64,000 bases of DNA from Flavobacterium chungbukense (GTDB lineage Bacteria; Bacteroidota; Bacteroidia; Flavobacteriales; Flavobacteriaceae), in the NCBI RefSeq assembly GCF_020805785.1, contig NZ_JAJGZV010000002.1, forward strand, positions 1 to 64,000, in the 5' to 3' direction. Under the pieces are notes generated by a model. The model saw only the letters and a list, made by a program, of their open reading frames with translations, had not been told where the DNA came from and searched no databases. How positions within the stretch are numbered: position 1 is the first letter of the stretch; every line of letters starts with the position of its first letter. Made by a program: the position numbers and the translations under genes. Positions 1-8,908 of this stretch are shown in pieces.

Positions 1-244
1 TTAATCGTACTGCTGATGATTTAAACTCAGCACTGTAAACTCGTTTTTTCATAATTCTAAGATATTTATTTTTATTTAAACAGTCTTAAAATTTATGTCC
101 CAGTAAATGTAGCAACTCCAAAATCCTTTTGTGCCGTTGTTCGGCACAAAAGATTGCAACGGACAGCGGGAAAAAGCTCCAAAAAAATAAGATGAAAGCG
201 AATTAAATAATTAAACCTAAAAAACACATTGATCAGCAAATAAA
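1..244. other. non-coding stretch at window start
   Basis: AT-rich and without a supported gene. It holds only the truncated hairpin repeat at 117-183 and the run-up to a decayed small gene. Anything to the left lies outside the window. Confidence 0.6.
117..183 (+). repeat. GTGCCG-hairpin repeat, copy 1 (5' truncated)
   Basis: It contains the arms CTTTTGTGCCG and CGGCACAAAAG around a short loop, then a GCGGGAAAAAGCTCC tail. The leading part seen in fuller copies (AGCCCCGATAGCAGTGG) is missing. The same unit recurs near 8.7, 12.5 and 31.4 kb, always in this orientation. Confidence 0.8.
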
Positions 245-412
245 ATGAAAAATTCAGCTACAACAAAAATTACCACAAGGACCGCCGTCATTCTCAAAAC
301 CCGATCAAAGCCCCAAAAACCAAAGCCAAAAACACCCAGCCCTATGCCCCGAAGAACCCTTATAAGGAACCCCAAAGACATAACCGGGAAGGACATAGAA
401 AAAGACCTAAAC
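245..412 (+). pseudogene. truncated copy of a small hydrophilic gene
   Basis: This stretch is clearly related to 8909-9085. Both encode a Lys/Pro/Thr/Gln-rich peptide running into KDI-x-GKDIEKDL. This copy keeps an ATG, but its frame is shifted in the middle relative to the other copy. The similarity stops where the stop codon of the molybdenum hydroxylase gene begins, so the C-terminal half is lost. The reading frame continues into antisense sequence of that gene, which is not meaningful. The function of the intact family is unknown to me. Both copies follow a GTGCCG-hairpin repeat, so the pair probably arose by duplication of a larger segment. Confidence 0.6.
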
Positions 413-2574
413 TATACCTCCTCCAGGTTAAAAGGAAGTTTTCTTATTCTTTTTCCTGTCAGATCAAAAATAGCATTGGTAAGCGCCGGCGCAAAAGGCG
501 GAAGTGCAGGCTCGCCCACACCCCCGGCATCGGCGTCATTCTCCATCACATGCACCTGCATTTGCGGCATATCATAGATGCGCGGCATATTGTAAGAGTA
601 AAAATTCTGCTGATCTGCCATGCCATCTGTAAAAGTCATCTCATGGAAGGCTGCGGCTCCCAGTGCCATTATGATGGAGCCCTCTATCTGGGCTTCAATA
701 ATATCGGGGTTTACATACCAGCCGCAATCCATAACAGCCCATACCTTATCTACTTTTACGCCTCCTTCAGCCTTACGGGAAACCTTTACGATCTGCCCGA
801 CCGTACTGTCAAAACATTCTGTGATGGCAACGCCAAATCCTTCGTTTTTTCCCCTGGCCTTCCATCCCGATACTTCTTCCATCTTATCGATAAGTTTCTG
901 AAGGCGTTCTTCTTTTAAATATTTTCTTCTAAAATCAAGCGGGTCTTTCCCTGCCGCATGCGCCATTTCATCCATGAAGCTCTCATAGGCAAAACCATTG
1001 GTAGAGGCGTAAACAGACCTCCACCAGAGCACCGGTATGGGCGTTTCAAAAGGAATATCAGAGAAACTTATATTTTTAACCGACTCAAAATACGGCGCCA
1101 AAAAACCTTCTGTAGTGCTTCCATTGGCTTTTCCCCTATTCTCGGACATCCAGTGGTCGATGTTCTGGCCCGCCATACGAAACTTTACAACGGTCATTTC
1201 CCCATCTTCTATAACACCTTCCCCCCTATAGGAAATACCGGGCCTGAAAGGCCCCTGGCTCGCATCATCTTCCCTTGTCCAGACGACCTGGACAGGCCCC
1301 CTGATCTCCCTGGAGATCACAACGGCCTCATGAACGAAATCCGTAAAGGCCTTCCGTCCAAAACCACCGCCTAAAAAAGTCATATTTACGATAACCGCAT
1401 CCAAGGGAATCCCGAAACTTGCACTTATAAATTCCTGCATCCAGTCCGGGGCCTGCAGGGGTCCCCAGATTTCAATTTTATTTCCCTGATGGTGCGCTAT
1501 GCAATTTAATGGCTCCATTGCATAGTGCGACTGGTAGGGTGTCTGGTAGGTCACATCGAGCTTTTTTGCTGCAGCCTGTATAATTTTATCGGGATCACCC
1601 ACTTTCTTAAAGATAAGCCCCTGCTCCTTATCAAGTAAATCCAATTGTCTTTTGGATATTTCAGCGCTGTCCAAATGCTCAAACCCGCTGTCGTCCCAAA
1701 CTATTTTTAGTGCCTTTTTGCCCTGCAGGGCAGCCCAGGTATTGTCCGCTATAACGGCCACACCTTCACGCAGGGTATTATGGACCTTCATTTTTATTTT
1801 AAATACCTTTTTTACCCCGGCAATTTTTAAGGTTTCGCTGTCATCATAGCTCACGAGCTTTCCCCGCAGTCTGGGATTGCGCTCCACTGCCGCAAAAACC
1901 ATCCCGGGAATTCTTTTATCAATTCCAAATACGGCAGTTCCATTGGTTTTTCTGGCCGTATCAATTCGTCGTATACCTTTGCCAATGAGCTTATAATCCG
2001 AGCGTTTTTTCAATTTTACCTCTAAAGGGGCAGGCAGTTTGGAGGCTTTCTGGGCCAACTCCCCGTAATGCAGGCTTTTTCCCGACGGCTTATGGATGAC
2101 ATGGCCTGATTGCGCAAAACATTCACCTGCCGGCACAGACCATATACCGGCCGCTGCAGCGATGAGCATTTCCCTGGCCGTGGCGCTTAACTTGAGAAGA
2201 TTTTTATACGAACCCCTGATTGTAGAGCTCCCCCCTGTGATCTGGCCGCCATATTTCTTACTTCCCTGTGCAAATACCACATTAATATCCTTGAGGTCCA
2301 CTTCAAGCTCTTCGGCTATAATTTGCGGTACAGAATGAAAAGAACCCTGTCCCATTTCTGCGCGATGGTCTATAAGGGTTACCTTGCCGCTTTGCTCAAT
2401 AATAATCCAGGCATTCATCTCCACCGAATTAAGCCCGTCCAATTCCGGATTTACGATATTGGCCGATGCACCCGCGCTGTTGAATACACCAAGATAGAAA
2501 GCTGTTCCCCCTATACCTGCCAGTTTAAGAAAACCTCTGCGTGAAACGTTTGATACTATATTTGACTCTGACAT
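412..2574 (-). CDS. molybdopterin-binding aldehyde/xanthine-oxidase-family subunit (isoquinoline 1-oxidoreductase beta type)
   Basis: The 720-residue product is the large catalytic subunit of a periplasmic molybdenum hydroxylase that oxidises N-heterocycles or aldehydes. It starts at MSESN: a longer start at 2628 would overlap the upstream gene, and the shorter one puts a twin-arginine signal (SRRGFLKLAG) at residues 10-19. The family hallmarks GGGFGRK and, near residue 688, GVGEPALPP are present; the Glu there is the expected catalytic base. It is the last gene of a three-gene minus-strand operon, 28 bp after the cytochrome gene and downstream of the 2Fe-2S subunit gene. Tat export of the folded cofactor-loaded enzyme is inferred. 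The true substrate is unknown. This stretch is richer in G+C than the surrounding DNA. Confidence 0.9.
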   Translation of the reverse strand: MSESNIVSNVSRRGFLKLAGIGGTAFYLGVFNSAGASANIVNPELDGLNSVEMNAWIIIEQSGKVTLIDHRAEMGQGSFHSVPQIIAEELEVDLKDINVVFAQGSKKYGGQITGGSSTIRGSYKNLLKLSATAREMLIAAAAGIWSVPAGECFAQSGHVIHKPSGKSLHYGELAQKASKLPAPLEVKLKKRSDYKLIGKGIRRIDTARKTNGTAVFGIDKRIPGMVFAAVERNPRLRGKLVSYDDSETLKIAGVKKVFKIKMKVHNTLREGVAVIADNTWAALQGKKALKIVWDDSGFEHLDSAEISKRQLDLLDKEQGLIFKKVGDPDKIIQAAAKKLDVTYQTPYQSHYAMEPLNCIAHHQGNKIEIWGPLQAPDWMQEFISASFGIPLDAVIVNMTFLGGGFGRKAFTDFVHEAVVISREIRGPVQVVWTREDDASQGPFRPGISYRGEGVIEDGEMTVVKFRMAGQNIDHWMSENRGKANGSTTEGFLAPYFESVKNISFSDIPFETPIPVLWWRSVYASTNGFAYESFMDEMAHAAGKDPLDFRRKYLKEERLQKLIDKMEEVSGWKARGKNEGFGVAITECFDSTVGQIVKVSRKAEGGVKVDKVWAVMDCGWYVNPDIIEAQIEGSIIMALGAAAFHEMTFTDGMADQQNFYSYNMPRIYDMPQMQVHVMENDADAGGVGEPALPPFAPALTNAIFDLTGKRIRKLPFNLEEV

Positions 2575-2602
2575 GATTTTTGAGTATTTTAGTGTAACTT
2601 CA

Positions 2603-3256
2603 TTATTTGGCCGGTGCATAGGCCCCATTTTTAATCCAGGCAGTCCACGCTTTTTTAAATTCGCTGTGGCTCATCGGGGGCATTGAATGTCCCTGGGCTG
2701 GTTTCCAGCCCGCCAGCACCAGTTGGTCATCAGCATGCTCCAGGAGCTGCTTCATGTTCTTATTGCCGTTTTGTTTCAGGTCTACAAGCTGTTTGGCAAG
2801 ATCATGGGCTGATTTTCCCTGGAAAACCATTTTCATGTTAGCCGGGGGCAAATGCCAGTTTGGAGCTCCCGGAGGCGCATGAGGACCTGTAGTATTTTCC
2901 AATTGGTGGCAATTGGCGCACTTCATGGCATAAAGCCCCTTTCCGTCTGCTCCGCGTTTTGGAAACATTTTATGGATATGGCTGTCATCTCCCTGCAGGG
3001 GTATATCCCCAATGGGATGGCAGTTAACACATCTGGGGCTCATCAGCACTGTATATACTTTCTCAAAAGCCTTTACCGAGGCTATACTGTCCTTTACAAG
3101 AGGCGTGGGTATATCTTTGTATGCTTTATCGGGACTGTATGTATTGCTAAAACCAAAAGCTGCAAGGGTAATCATAACCAGGATTACAGCTGCAATTGAG
3201 CCGCTTTTTTTTCGCAGCATAACACTTATATTTTGTGAGTGCCTATTTTTTATCAT
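2603..3256 (-). CDS. exported c-type cytochrome of the molybdenum hydroxylase operon
   Basis: The 217-residue protein has one N-terminal hydrophobic segment (about residues 20-38), a signal or anchor. Two haem-binding motifs follow, CVNCH near residue 77 and CANCH near residue 113, so it is likely dihaem. It lies between the 2Fe-2S subunit gene and the molybdopterin subunit gene with short gaps (45 bp and 28 bp). The likely role is to carry electrons from the hydroxylase to the respiratory chain at the periplasmic face of the membrane. A second in-frame Met at residue 13 (position 3220) is an alternative start. The domain assignment rests on the haem motifs and operon context. Confidence 0.85.
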   Translation of the reverse strand: MIKNRHSQNISVMLRKKSGSIAAVILVMITLAAFGFSNTYSPDKAYKDIPTPLVKDSIASVKAFEKVYTVLMSPRCVNCHPIGDIPLQGDDSHIHKMFPKRGADGKGLYAMKCANCHQLENTTGPHAPPGAPNWHLPPANMKMVFQGKSAHDLAKQLVDLKQNGNKNMKQLLEHADDQLVLAGWKPAQGHSMPPMSHSEFKKAWTAWIKNGAYAPAK

Positions 3257-3301
3257 ACTGAAGTATTGAAAAGTTGTATAAATTTAGAATCCCAGGGATC
3301 A

Positions 3302-3775
3302 CTATGATTTCTCAGCTGATTTTCGCTGTATTTCAGCAGCAATATGTATCGCTTTTCGAATTCTGGGATAAGTACCGCAGCGGCAAATGTTACCGGCCAT
3401 CGCATTATCTATATCCTGATCTGTAGGGTTGTTATTCTCACGAAGCAGTACTGCAGCTGACATAATTTGCCCGGAATGGCAATAACCGCATTGCGGGACA
3501 TCTATATTCTGCCATGCCTGCTGTAAAGGATGATCATTGTTTAAAGATAAACCTTCAATGGTCGTGATTTTTTTCCCCTGGGCACGGCTCACTTTAGTAA
3601 CACAGGAGCGCACCGCTTCCCCGTCAAGATGTACCACACAGGCACCGCACTGCGCCACGCCGCATCCATACTTTGTACCGGTTAGCTGGAGAATATCACG
3701 CAAGGCCCAAAGCAGCGGCATATCACTGCTAATGTCACAATCATGTGATTTATTATTTACATTTAATTTAATCAT
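3302..3775 (-). CDS. 2Fe-2S subunit of molybdenum hydroxylase (isoquinoline 1-oxidoreductase alpha type)
   Basis: The 157-residue protein has the two-domain layout of the small xanthine-oxidase-family subunit. The N-terminal plant-ferredoxin-like cluster site reads [13 protein letters not shown] (about residues 38-50). The C-terminal four-helix domain carries CGYCHSGQ and CRCGTY, which bind the second cluster. The length is typical. It is the first gene of the operon, and the AT-rich 3776-3900 region upstream should hold its promoter. It relays electrons from the molybdopterin subunit to the cytochrome encoded next. It has no signal peptide; co-export with the Tat-signal-bearing large subunit is the usual explanation and is an inference here. 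Confidence 0.92.
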   Translation of the reverse strand: MIKLNVNNKSHDCDISSDMPLLWALRDILQLTGTKYGCGVAQCGACVVHLDGEAVRSCVTKVSRAQGKKITTIEGLSLNNDHPLQQAWQNIDVPQCGYCHSGQIMSAAVLLRENNNPTDQDIDNAMAGNICRCGTYPRIRKAIHIAAEIQRKSAEKS

Positions 3776-4072
3776 CTTGTAATTAATTTAGTTTTTATTT
3801 AAAATTAATCATAAATAGCTTAAGATTTAATTTATGATCAAAATTAACACAAAAGGTTCATATAAAAATTAGTGAATTCAAACTATTAGTTAAGTTAATC
3901 AAACAATTAATCAGGTGCCAGGGCTTCCCCGTAGTATAAACCCAAAAACCTCCTAAATCAAATGACTTTGGAGGTTTATGATCTGGACCTTAGCAAGTTC
4001 CAGCCAATTTAAAGATCATTAGGAAACGCGGTCGACATAAAAATTAAAAATTTTCAATAACCCTTTGATATC
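3776..4072. other. intergenic region: promoter side of the 2Fe-2S operon and end of the hydrolase cluster
   Basis: Positions 3776-3900 are very AT-rich and presumably carry the promoter of the minus-strand molybdenum hydroxylase operon. A hairpin at 3946-3977 ends the upstream minus-strand cluster. No gene was seen. Confidence 0.5.
3944..3977 (-). terminator. intrinsic terminator after the alpha/beta hydrolase gene
   Basis: The arms AAACCTCC (3946-3953) and GGAGGTTT (3970-3977) pair perfectly. On the minus strand the hairpin is followed by a short T-run. It sits about 95 bp beyond the hydrolase stop codon. Confidence 0.6.
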
Positions 4073-5119
4073 TTATTTCAGATTATCCTTAAAGAAACGC
4101 CCTAATGTATCGAAAGGAATCACATCCACTTTGTCATACAGATCAACGTGAACTGCATTTGGTATAATGATCAGTTCTTTCGGCTCACCTGCCACTTTAA
4201 AAATATCTTCACTAAAATATCTTGAATGTGCCTTTTCCCCTGCAATCAAAAGCATTGGTCGTGGCGCAATTTCCTTTACATAAGAGAGTATTGGCATATT
4301 CATAAAAGATATTGGATTGGTTGCAGGCCATGCTCCGTTTGAGTTTACAGAATTAACCTGAAAACCGCGCGGTGTTCTGTAATAATCAAAATATTCCTTT
4401 ACAAATTGCGGTTCATCGCCTTTCAATGCTTCGGGTAAGTTTCTTGGGCCATCTGCCGGTTTTCCAGCCTCGGCGTCTTTCCAGCGCTGCTCGCCCAAAG
4501 CTTCCAGTGTTTTGGTTCTTTGCTCAGGAGTTACTGAATCATTATAGCCTTTGGACATGACCCTGGTCATATCATACAGACTTGTCGTGGCAACCGCTTT
4601 CACCCTTTTATCAATAGCCGTGGCATTTAAGGCAAAACCGCCAAAACCACAGATCCCGATGATCCCAATTTTGTTCCTGTCAACGTTTTTCTGCAATCCC
4701 AAAAAATCAACCGCGGCGCTAAAATCCTCTGTATTGATTTCAGGGGATGCCAGGTTTCTTGGCTCACCTCCACTTTCCCCCGTATAAGACGGGTCAAAAG
4801 CCAGCGCCATAAACCCGCGTTCTGCCATTTGATTGGCATATAATCCTGATGATTGCTGTTTCACGGCCCCAAAAGGCCCGCCAATGGCTAGTGCAGATAA
4901 TTTTTGGTTTCCTATATCTTTAGGAAAGTATAAATCTCCACTTAATGTAATACCATAACGATTTTTGAAGCTCACTTTTTGACGGGTTACCTTATCGCTT
5001 AATTGGAATGTATAATGTTTTTTTGACGTGTTCATTTTTTCTGAATTTAATTTTGTTTTTTGTGCAAATAATTGCCCTGTTATCAGAAACAATATTGTGA
5101 TTGCCAATGCTTTTTTCAT
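4073..5119 (-). CDS. exported alpha/beta hydrolase (dienelactone-hydrolase-like)
   Basis: The 348-residue protein starts with a clear signal peptide (cleavage after FAQ, residue 20). An alpha/beta-hydrolase core follows. The nucleophile elbow reads GICGFG with Cys157 where most esterases have Ser, as in dienelactone hydrolases. A likely catalytic His lies in NAVHVD near residue 325, and Asp in the region before it. It is the most downstream gene of the minus-strand cluster that begins near 7.6 kb and is followed by a terminator. The reaction is unknown; hydrolysis of a small ester or lactone outside the cytoplasm is the safest statement. Neighbouring SDR and cupin genes suggest a shared detoxification or stress role. 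Confidence 0.8.
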   Translation of the reverse strand: MKKALAITILFLITGQLFAQKTKLNSEKMNTSKKHYTFQLSDKVTRQKVSFKNRYGITLSGDLYFPKDIGNQKLSALAIGGPFGAVKQQSSGLYANQMAERGFMALAFDPSYTGESGGEPRNLASPEINTEDFSAAVDFLGLQKNVDRNKIGIIGICGFGGFALNATAIDKRVKAVATTSLYDMTRVMSKGYNDSVTPEQRTKTLEALGEQRWKDAEAGKPADGPRNLPEALKGDEPQFVKEYFDYYRTPRGFQVNSVNSNGAWPATNPISFMNMPILSYVKEIAPRPMLLIAGEKAHSRYFSEDIFKVAGEPKELIIIPNAVHVDLYDKVDVIPFDTLGRFFKDNLK

Positions 5120-5216
5120 TTTATGTTTGAATTATTTTTAATACTTAGATACTACTCCTGGGCTATCTCTTGTTCCCAATTCATCATCTCTTTCCTAAAT
5201 TTTGTACAGAGGTTTA

Positions 5217-5963
5217 CTAAAGCTCCTGCGCTGTTGGGCGAAAGATAATTTCGTTAATGTCTACATCCGAAGGCTGGCTAATTGCAAAAGCCACTACACG
5301 GGCAAAACTGTCCGCGCTAATCCCTACTTCGCCTACATAGTCTTTGTTGGCCTGCTGGATATCTGCCTCTGAAATATGTTCCAGCAGCTCTGTTTTAACA
5401 GCACCGGGACATACGATGGTGGTACGGATATTATAGGGCTTGAGCTCCATTCGCAAACCTTCTGTTAATGCACGAACGGCATATTTGGTAGCGGAATAAA
5501 CCGCAGACCCGTAAAATACCTTATGGCCCGCCACAGAAGAAGTGTTGATAATCTGGCCGGACTTTTGCTCTTTCATATAAGGAAGAACAGCGGCAATACC
5601 GTTGAGCACGCCTTTGATATTAACATCTATCATGGTGTTCCACTCCTCTACATTCACTCGGTCCATTGGGGACAAAGGCATGACCCCTGCATTATTGAGT
5701 ATGACATCTACACGTCCAAATTGCCGGGCTGCCGTGTCAACCAGGTTTTTTACCTGCTGCAGATCTGTCACGTCCACTTCTACAGCAAGGGCTTTCGCGC
5801 CTGTTTGCTGAATATCTTTTGCCAGCTTTTCAATTCTGTCCGCTCGTCTTGCACCAAGTACCACTACAGCGCCAAGTTCTGCCAGATGCCTGGCAGCAGC
5901 CTCTCCCATCCCGCTGCTCGCTCCTGTAATGATTACTACTTTATCTTTGATATTATTTTCCAT
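5217..5963 (-). CDS. SDR-family NAD(P)-dependent oxidoreductase
   Basis: The 248-residue length is classical for a short-chain dehydrogenase/reductase. The N-terminal cofactor motif TGASSGMGEAA, the NNAG motif and the catalytic YSATKYA (Tyr-x-x-x-Lys) are all present. An Arg in the GARRADR loop after the second strand favours NADP(H), which is an inference. It lies in a minus-strand run with cupin and hydrolase genes (gaps 36 bp upstream, 97 bp downstream). The specific substrate cannot be read from the sequence. Confidence 0.9.
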   Translation of the reverse strand: MENNIKDKVVIITGASSGMGEAAARHLAELGAVVVLGARRADRIEKLAKDIQQTGAKALAVEVDVTDLQQVKNLVDTAARQFGRVDVILNNAGVMPLSPMDRVNVEEWNTMIDVNIKGVLNGIAAVLPYMKEQKSGQIINTSSVAGHKVFYGSAVYSATKYAVRALTEGLRMELKPYNIRTTIVCPGAVKTELLEHISEADIQQANKDYVGEVGISADSFARVVAFAISQPSDVDINEIIFRPTAQEL

Positions 5964-5999
5964 AATTAATTATATTTAATTTCAATTCTTTTTGAAAAA

Positions 6000-6497
6000 C
6001 TATTGAACACTTTTATACACCTTATCGGTTACCGCTTCGTTCCAGTTTACAATTCCTTTTTCGGTGTTGGGAACGATGTACAATTGCTGCAAACCCACAT
6101 CAACGCTAGCACCGTGCCAATGCCTTACATTTGGCGGACATTTTATGAGGTCACCTTTTTTGATAATTTCAACAGGCTTTCCCTCAATTTGATGATAACC
6201 AACACCATCGGTAATAATCAGGATTTGACCCGAGGGATGACTGTGCCAGTTGCTCCTTGCACCTGGCTGGAAATAGACATTGCCAACCGCTGTTGTAAAA
6301 ACGCTGTCCGCATCAACCAAACCGGTATTGTATGCATTACCTGTAAATAAATCTTTTGAACCTTTTTCACCTCTTGGAAAAATTTGAGTCAGCTGGTTTT
6401 TATCTCCATTTGTTTTTTCATGGTTTTTATTCTTGCTGCAAGCCATTGCCAGCACACAAATTATAAGTGCCGATGCTATATTTAAAATACTTTTCAT
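6000..6497 (-). CDS. cupin-domain lipoprotein
   Basis: The 165-residue protein has a lipoprotein signal with lipobox LAMAC (Cys20). The cupin barrel carries the first metal motif as WHSHPSGQ with a Gly-rich turn, and the second as PPNVRHWHG. These His residues should bind a divalent metal. It resembles small cupins found beside SDR and carboxymuconolactone-decarboxylase-like genes in Bacteroidota and Proteobacteria. It is 11 bp from the cyclophilin-like gene, so the two are probably co-transcribed. Location is probably the outer or inner membrane facing the periplasm. The enzymatic activity is unknown. Confidence 0.82.
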   Translation of the reverse strand: MKSILNIASALIICVLAMACSKNKNHEKTNGDKNQLTQIFPRGEKGSKDLFTGNAYNTGLVDADSVFTTAVGNVYFQPGARSNWHSHPSGQILIITDGVGYHQIEGKPVEIIKKGDLIKCPPNVRHWHGASVDVGLQQLYIVPNTEKGIVNWNEAVTDKVYKSVQ

Positions 6498-6508
6498 AAG
6501 ATTTCATT

Positions 6509-6988
6509 TTAATTGTTTTCAAATTTCAAAACTACATTTCCATTACCCAGTGCAGCAGGAAGTCCCGCAGGATTGTCAATATATCCGAGTTTTGTATAAC
6601 TATAGGAAGTCTTGAAACTTTTATAAAAAAGTACCAGGACATTGTTTCCGTAAAGCGTTAAATCGCCCGCTTTTATTTCACCTCCAACCGAAGCATTTGC
6701 TGGAAGCGGACTGGGAAAATCGTAGTACTTTTCATTGCCATTCATCTCTGTCATATCGATGGTAAGCGGAAGCATTGCTTTTAGTGCAGCTGTACTGGGG
6801 TTATTATACATCGTTGCTGTAAAAACGGCTGTGCCAATTGTTATTCTCATTTTTGATGTTGAATTATTATTAGTACTTTCATTCTCATTGTTTTGTGGTA
6901 CTGCTTCATTGTCATTGCCACAGCCTGCATTACAAAAAGAAAAAGCGAAAAGAACAGCGATAACTGTTACTAAGGATTTCAGTTTCAT
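6509..6988 (-). CDS. cyclophilin-like-fold lipoprotein
   Basis: From the Met at 6988 the product is 159 residues. A longer start at 7063 would run through the end of the upstream gene, so the shorter one is chosen; it gives a proper signal sequence ending in a lipoprotein-like NAGC (Cys22). A Asn/Ser-rich linker follows. The mature domain (MRITIGTAVFTATMYNN to the end) matches the small bacterial cyclophilin-like family by motif, with a start as in R-I-x-I-x-x-x-x-F and a YYDFPSPLP segment. It lies between the acetyltransferase and cupin genes with gaps of 16 and 11 bp. The ligand is unknown and isomerase activity is doubtful. Confidence 0.75.
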   Translation of the reverse strand: MKLKSLVTVIAVLFAFSFCNAGCGNDNEAVPQNNENESTNNNSTSKMRITIGTAVFTATMYNNPSTAALKAMLPLTIDMTEMNGNEKYYDFPSPLPANASVGGEIKAGDLTLYGNNVLVLFYKSFKTSYSYTKLGYIDNPAGLPAALGNGNVVLKFENN

Positions 6989-7004
6989 ACGATATGTTTT
7001 AAGG

Positions 7005-7595
7005 TTAAACATTTTTAATGAATTTTGCAGGAATCCCGCCCACGATAGTATTATCGGGAACATCTTTGGAAACTACGGCCCCTGCGGCGACAATGGCATT
7101 CTCTCCAATGGTAACGCCGGGCAAAATCGTTGCATTGGCACCAATCCATGCATTTTTTTTAATGTGGATAGGTTTTCCAATGAGTCCTTTTCTTTGCTCT
7201 GGATGTAAGGGATGGCTTTCGGTAATAAGGCTGACTTTCGGGCCAATTAAAACATCATCTTCAATGGTAATGCCGCCGAGTGCCAAAAAGGTGCAGTCAA
7301 AATTGATAAATACGTTTTTGCCGATCGAAATGTGTTTTCCGTAGTTGATGTAAAGGGGTGTAAAAACGGTTACATCTTGAACTTTTGTATCTAAAATTAT
7401 GCTCAGTATCTGTGCAATTTCATCTGGATTTGAGGAATTATTCATCTGGTTAAGCAATGCTTTGACAGCAAATGCCTCTTCTCTTAATCTGCCTAGTTGC
7501 GGATCGTTTGGAAGTATCGCCTCACCGGCTAAAAGCCTCTCAAAAATATCTTTTTGAAATGGTGCAGCTTCGGAAATAGGGTCTTTATCTGACAT
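7005..7595 (-). CDS. sugar O-acetyltransferase (maltose/galactoside type)
   Basis: The 196-residue protein has the N-terminal substrate-binding helices of the Maa/LacA family. A left-handed beta-helix of hexapeptide repeats follows ([52 protein letters not shown]). It ends with the typical [15 protein letters not shown]. Such enzymes form trimers and transfer acetyl from acetyl-CoA to sugars. It is the first gene of the minus-strand cluster, 85 bp from the AraC gene, and only 16 bp ahead of the cyclophilin-like gene. Confidence 0.9.
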   Translation of the reverse strand: MSDKDPISEAAPFQKDIFERLLAGEAILPNDPQLGRLREEAFAVKALLNQMNNSSNPDEIAQILSIILDTKVQDVTVFTPLYINYGKHISIGKNVFINFDCTFLALGGITIEDDVLIGPKVSLITESHPLHPEQRKGLIGKPIHIKKNAWIGANATILPGVTIGENAIVAAGAVVSKDVPDNTIVGGIPAKFIKNV

Positions 7596-7680
7596 AGTAT
7601 TTGAATTAAATATCCAGATACAAAGATAAGGCTGCCTTTAAGCAGGGAAGTAACGATTATCAAACCAAAGCTTAAGAAAT

Positions 7681-8559
7681 TCAAACTTCCGCCAGACGAA
7701 ATGCAGTGGGATTGGTTCCCGTAGTCTTTTTGAAGAAATTATTGAAGTAGGTTGGATAATCAAACCCGAGGGCGTAAGCGATCTCGGAAATACTCCAGTC
7801 GGTGTGCTGCAAAAGCGCCTTGGCTTCTGTGATGATTCGCTCTGTAATATGAGTCGTTGTTGATTTTCCCGTCACTTCTTTTACAGCCCTGTTCAGGTAA
7901 TTAATATGCACATTCAAATGCTTTGCGTAATGCTGCGCCGTTCTTAATTGAAGCGGACTAGAAGTGGTTTCAATAGGGAATTGCCTTTCCAGCAGTTCTA
8001 AAAACACAGAGGCTAATCTGGATGATGCATTTTTGTTTTGCTCAAAATTCTCAGAAGGTTCCATCTTTAAAGATTCGTGTATAATCAGACTGATGTAATT
8101 GCGAATCAGTTCATCTTTAAATACATAATCACTTTTTTGCTCGGCAATCATTTTCTGAAAAATAGTATTCAGAAAGCCTCTCTGCTCTTCTGTGATTTTC
8201 AAAACAGGTGTTCCCCCTATTTTAAAAAAGGACGATTGCTGCAGGCTTTCAGAACGTTCGGAGTTTTTAAAAAACTCCTCAGAAAATAAAATAGTGTAAC
8301 CAACGTAAGTGGTGGAGATAGTTTCCCACGAATAGGGAATGTGCGGATTTCCGAAAAAAAGAATCGTGCCTTCCTGCTCATAGGTCTTATCGGAATAATG
8401 AATCCTGCTTTTCCCTGTAGTGAGGCAGATTTTATAAAATTCCTTTCTGCTGTAGGTTCTGGTTTCTGCGCCATCATCCTCTATCTGAAATGCTTTAAAA
8501 CCCTGGAGTTTCAGTTCATTGTTAAACTGCGAAATTTCTCTTGTTATGATCTCTTTCAT
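7681..8559 (-). CDS. AraC-family transcriptional regulator
   Basis: The 292-residue protein has an N-terminal cupin-like sensing domain and a C-terminal AraC double helix-turn-helix (about residues 205-290). The second helix-turn-helix contains SISEIAYALGFDYPTYFNNFFKKTTGTNP, cited here only by its core ALGFDYPTYF. It is the first gene in the minus-strand run and most likely controls the acetyltransferase-to-hydrolase cluster downstream. The effector is unknown. Confidence 0.9.
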   Translation of the reverse strand: MKEIITREISQFNNELKLQGFKAFQIEDDGAETRTYSRKEFYKICLTTGKSRIHYSDKTYEQEGTILFFGNPHIPYSWETISTTYVGYTILFSEEFFKNSERSESLQQSSFFKIGGTPVLKITEEQRGFLNTIFQKMIAEQKSDYVFKDELIRNYISLIIHESLKMEPSENFEQNKNASSRLASVFLELLERQFPIETTSSPLQLRTAQHYAKHLNVHINYLNRAVKEVTGKSTTTHITERIITEAKALLQHTDWSISEIAYALGFDYPTYFNNFFKKTTGTNPTAFRLAEV

Positions 8560-8683
8560 AATGCAAAGTTAAGAAATTCAAACATACAATAACTCTTAAT
8601 CTTAACTTCGACCTGTAAACTAGAAAATAGAACAATTTGGTTCAAATTTACATTCTCCCAGGACAAATTGGATCTGTTGCAGA

Positions 8684-8766
8684 TCCTAGCCCCGATAGCA
8701 GTGGAAATCCTTTTGTGCCGGGGTTCGGCACAAAAGATTGCAACGGATAGCGGGAAAAAGCTCCAA
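8684..8766 (+). repeat. GTGCCG-hairpin repeat, copy 2 (full length)
   Basis: This full copy begins AGCCCCGATAGCAGTGG, carries the CTTTTGTGCCG / CGGCACAAAAG stem-loop, and ends GATAGCGGGAAAAAGCTCC. The outer AGC..CCCG and CGGG..GCT segments could also pair. It lies upstream of the AraC gene in divergent orientation. Confidence 0.85.
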
Positions 8767-8908
8767 AAAATAAAACTATATACAATTCACTAAGTACAAA
8801 GTACAAACAAAGTACAGCACAACCCCAGACAAGCACGGCCATACCACCCAACCTGCCCTATACCCACCTTAAAAAAAACCACAGCAATAATCTAATTCAA
8901 AAAATAAA

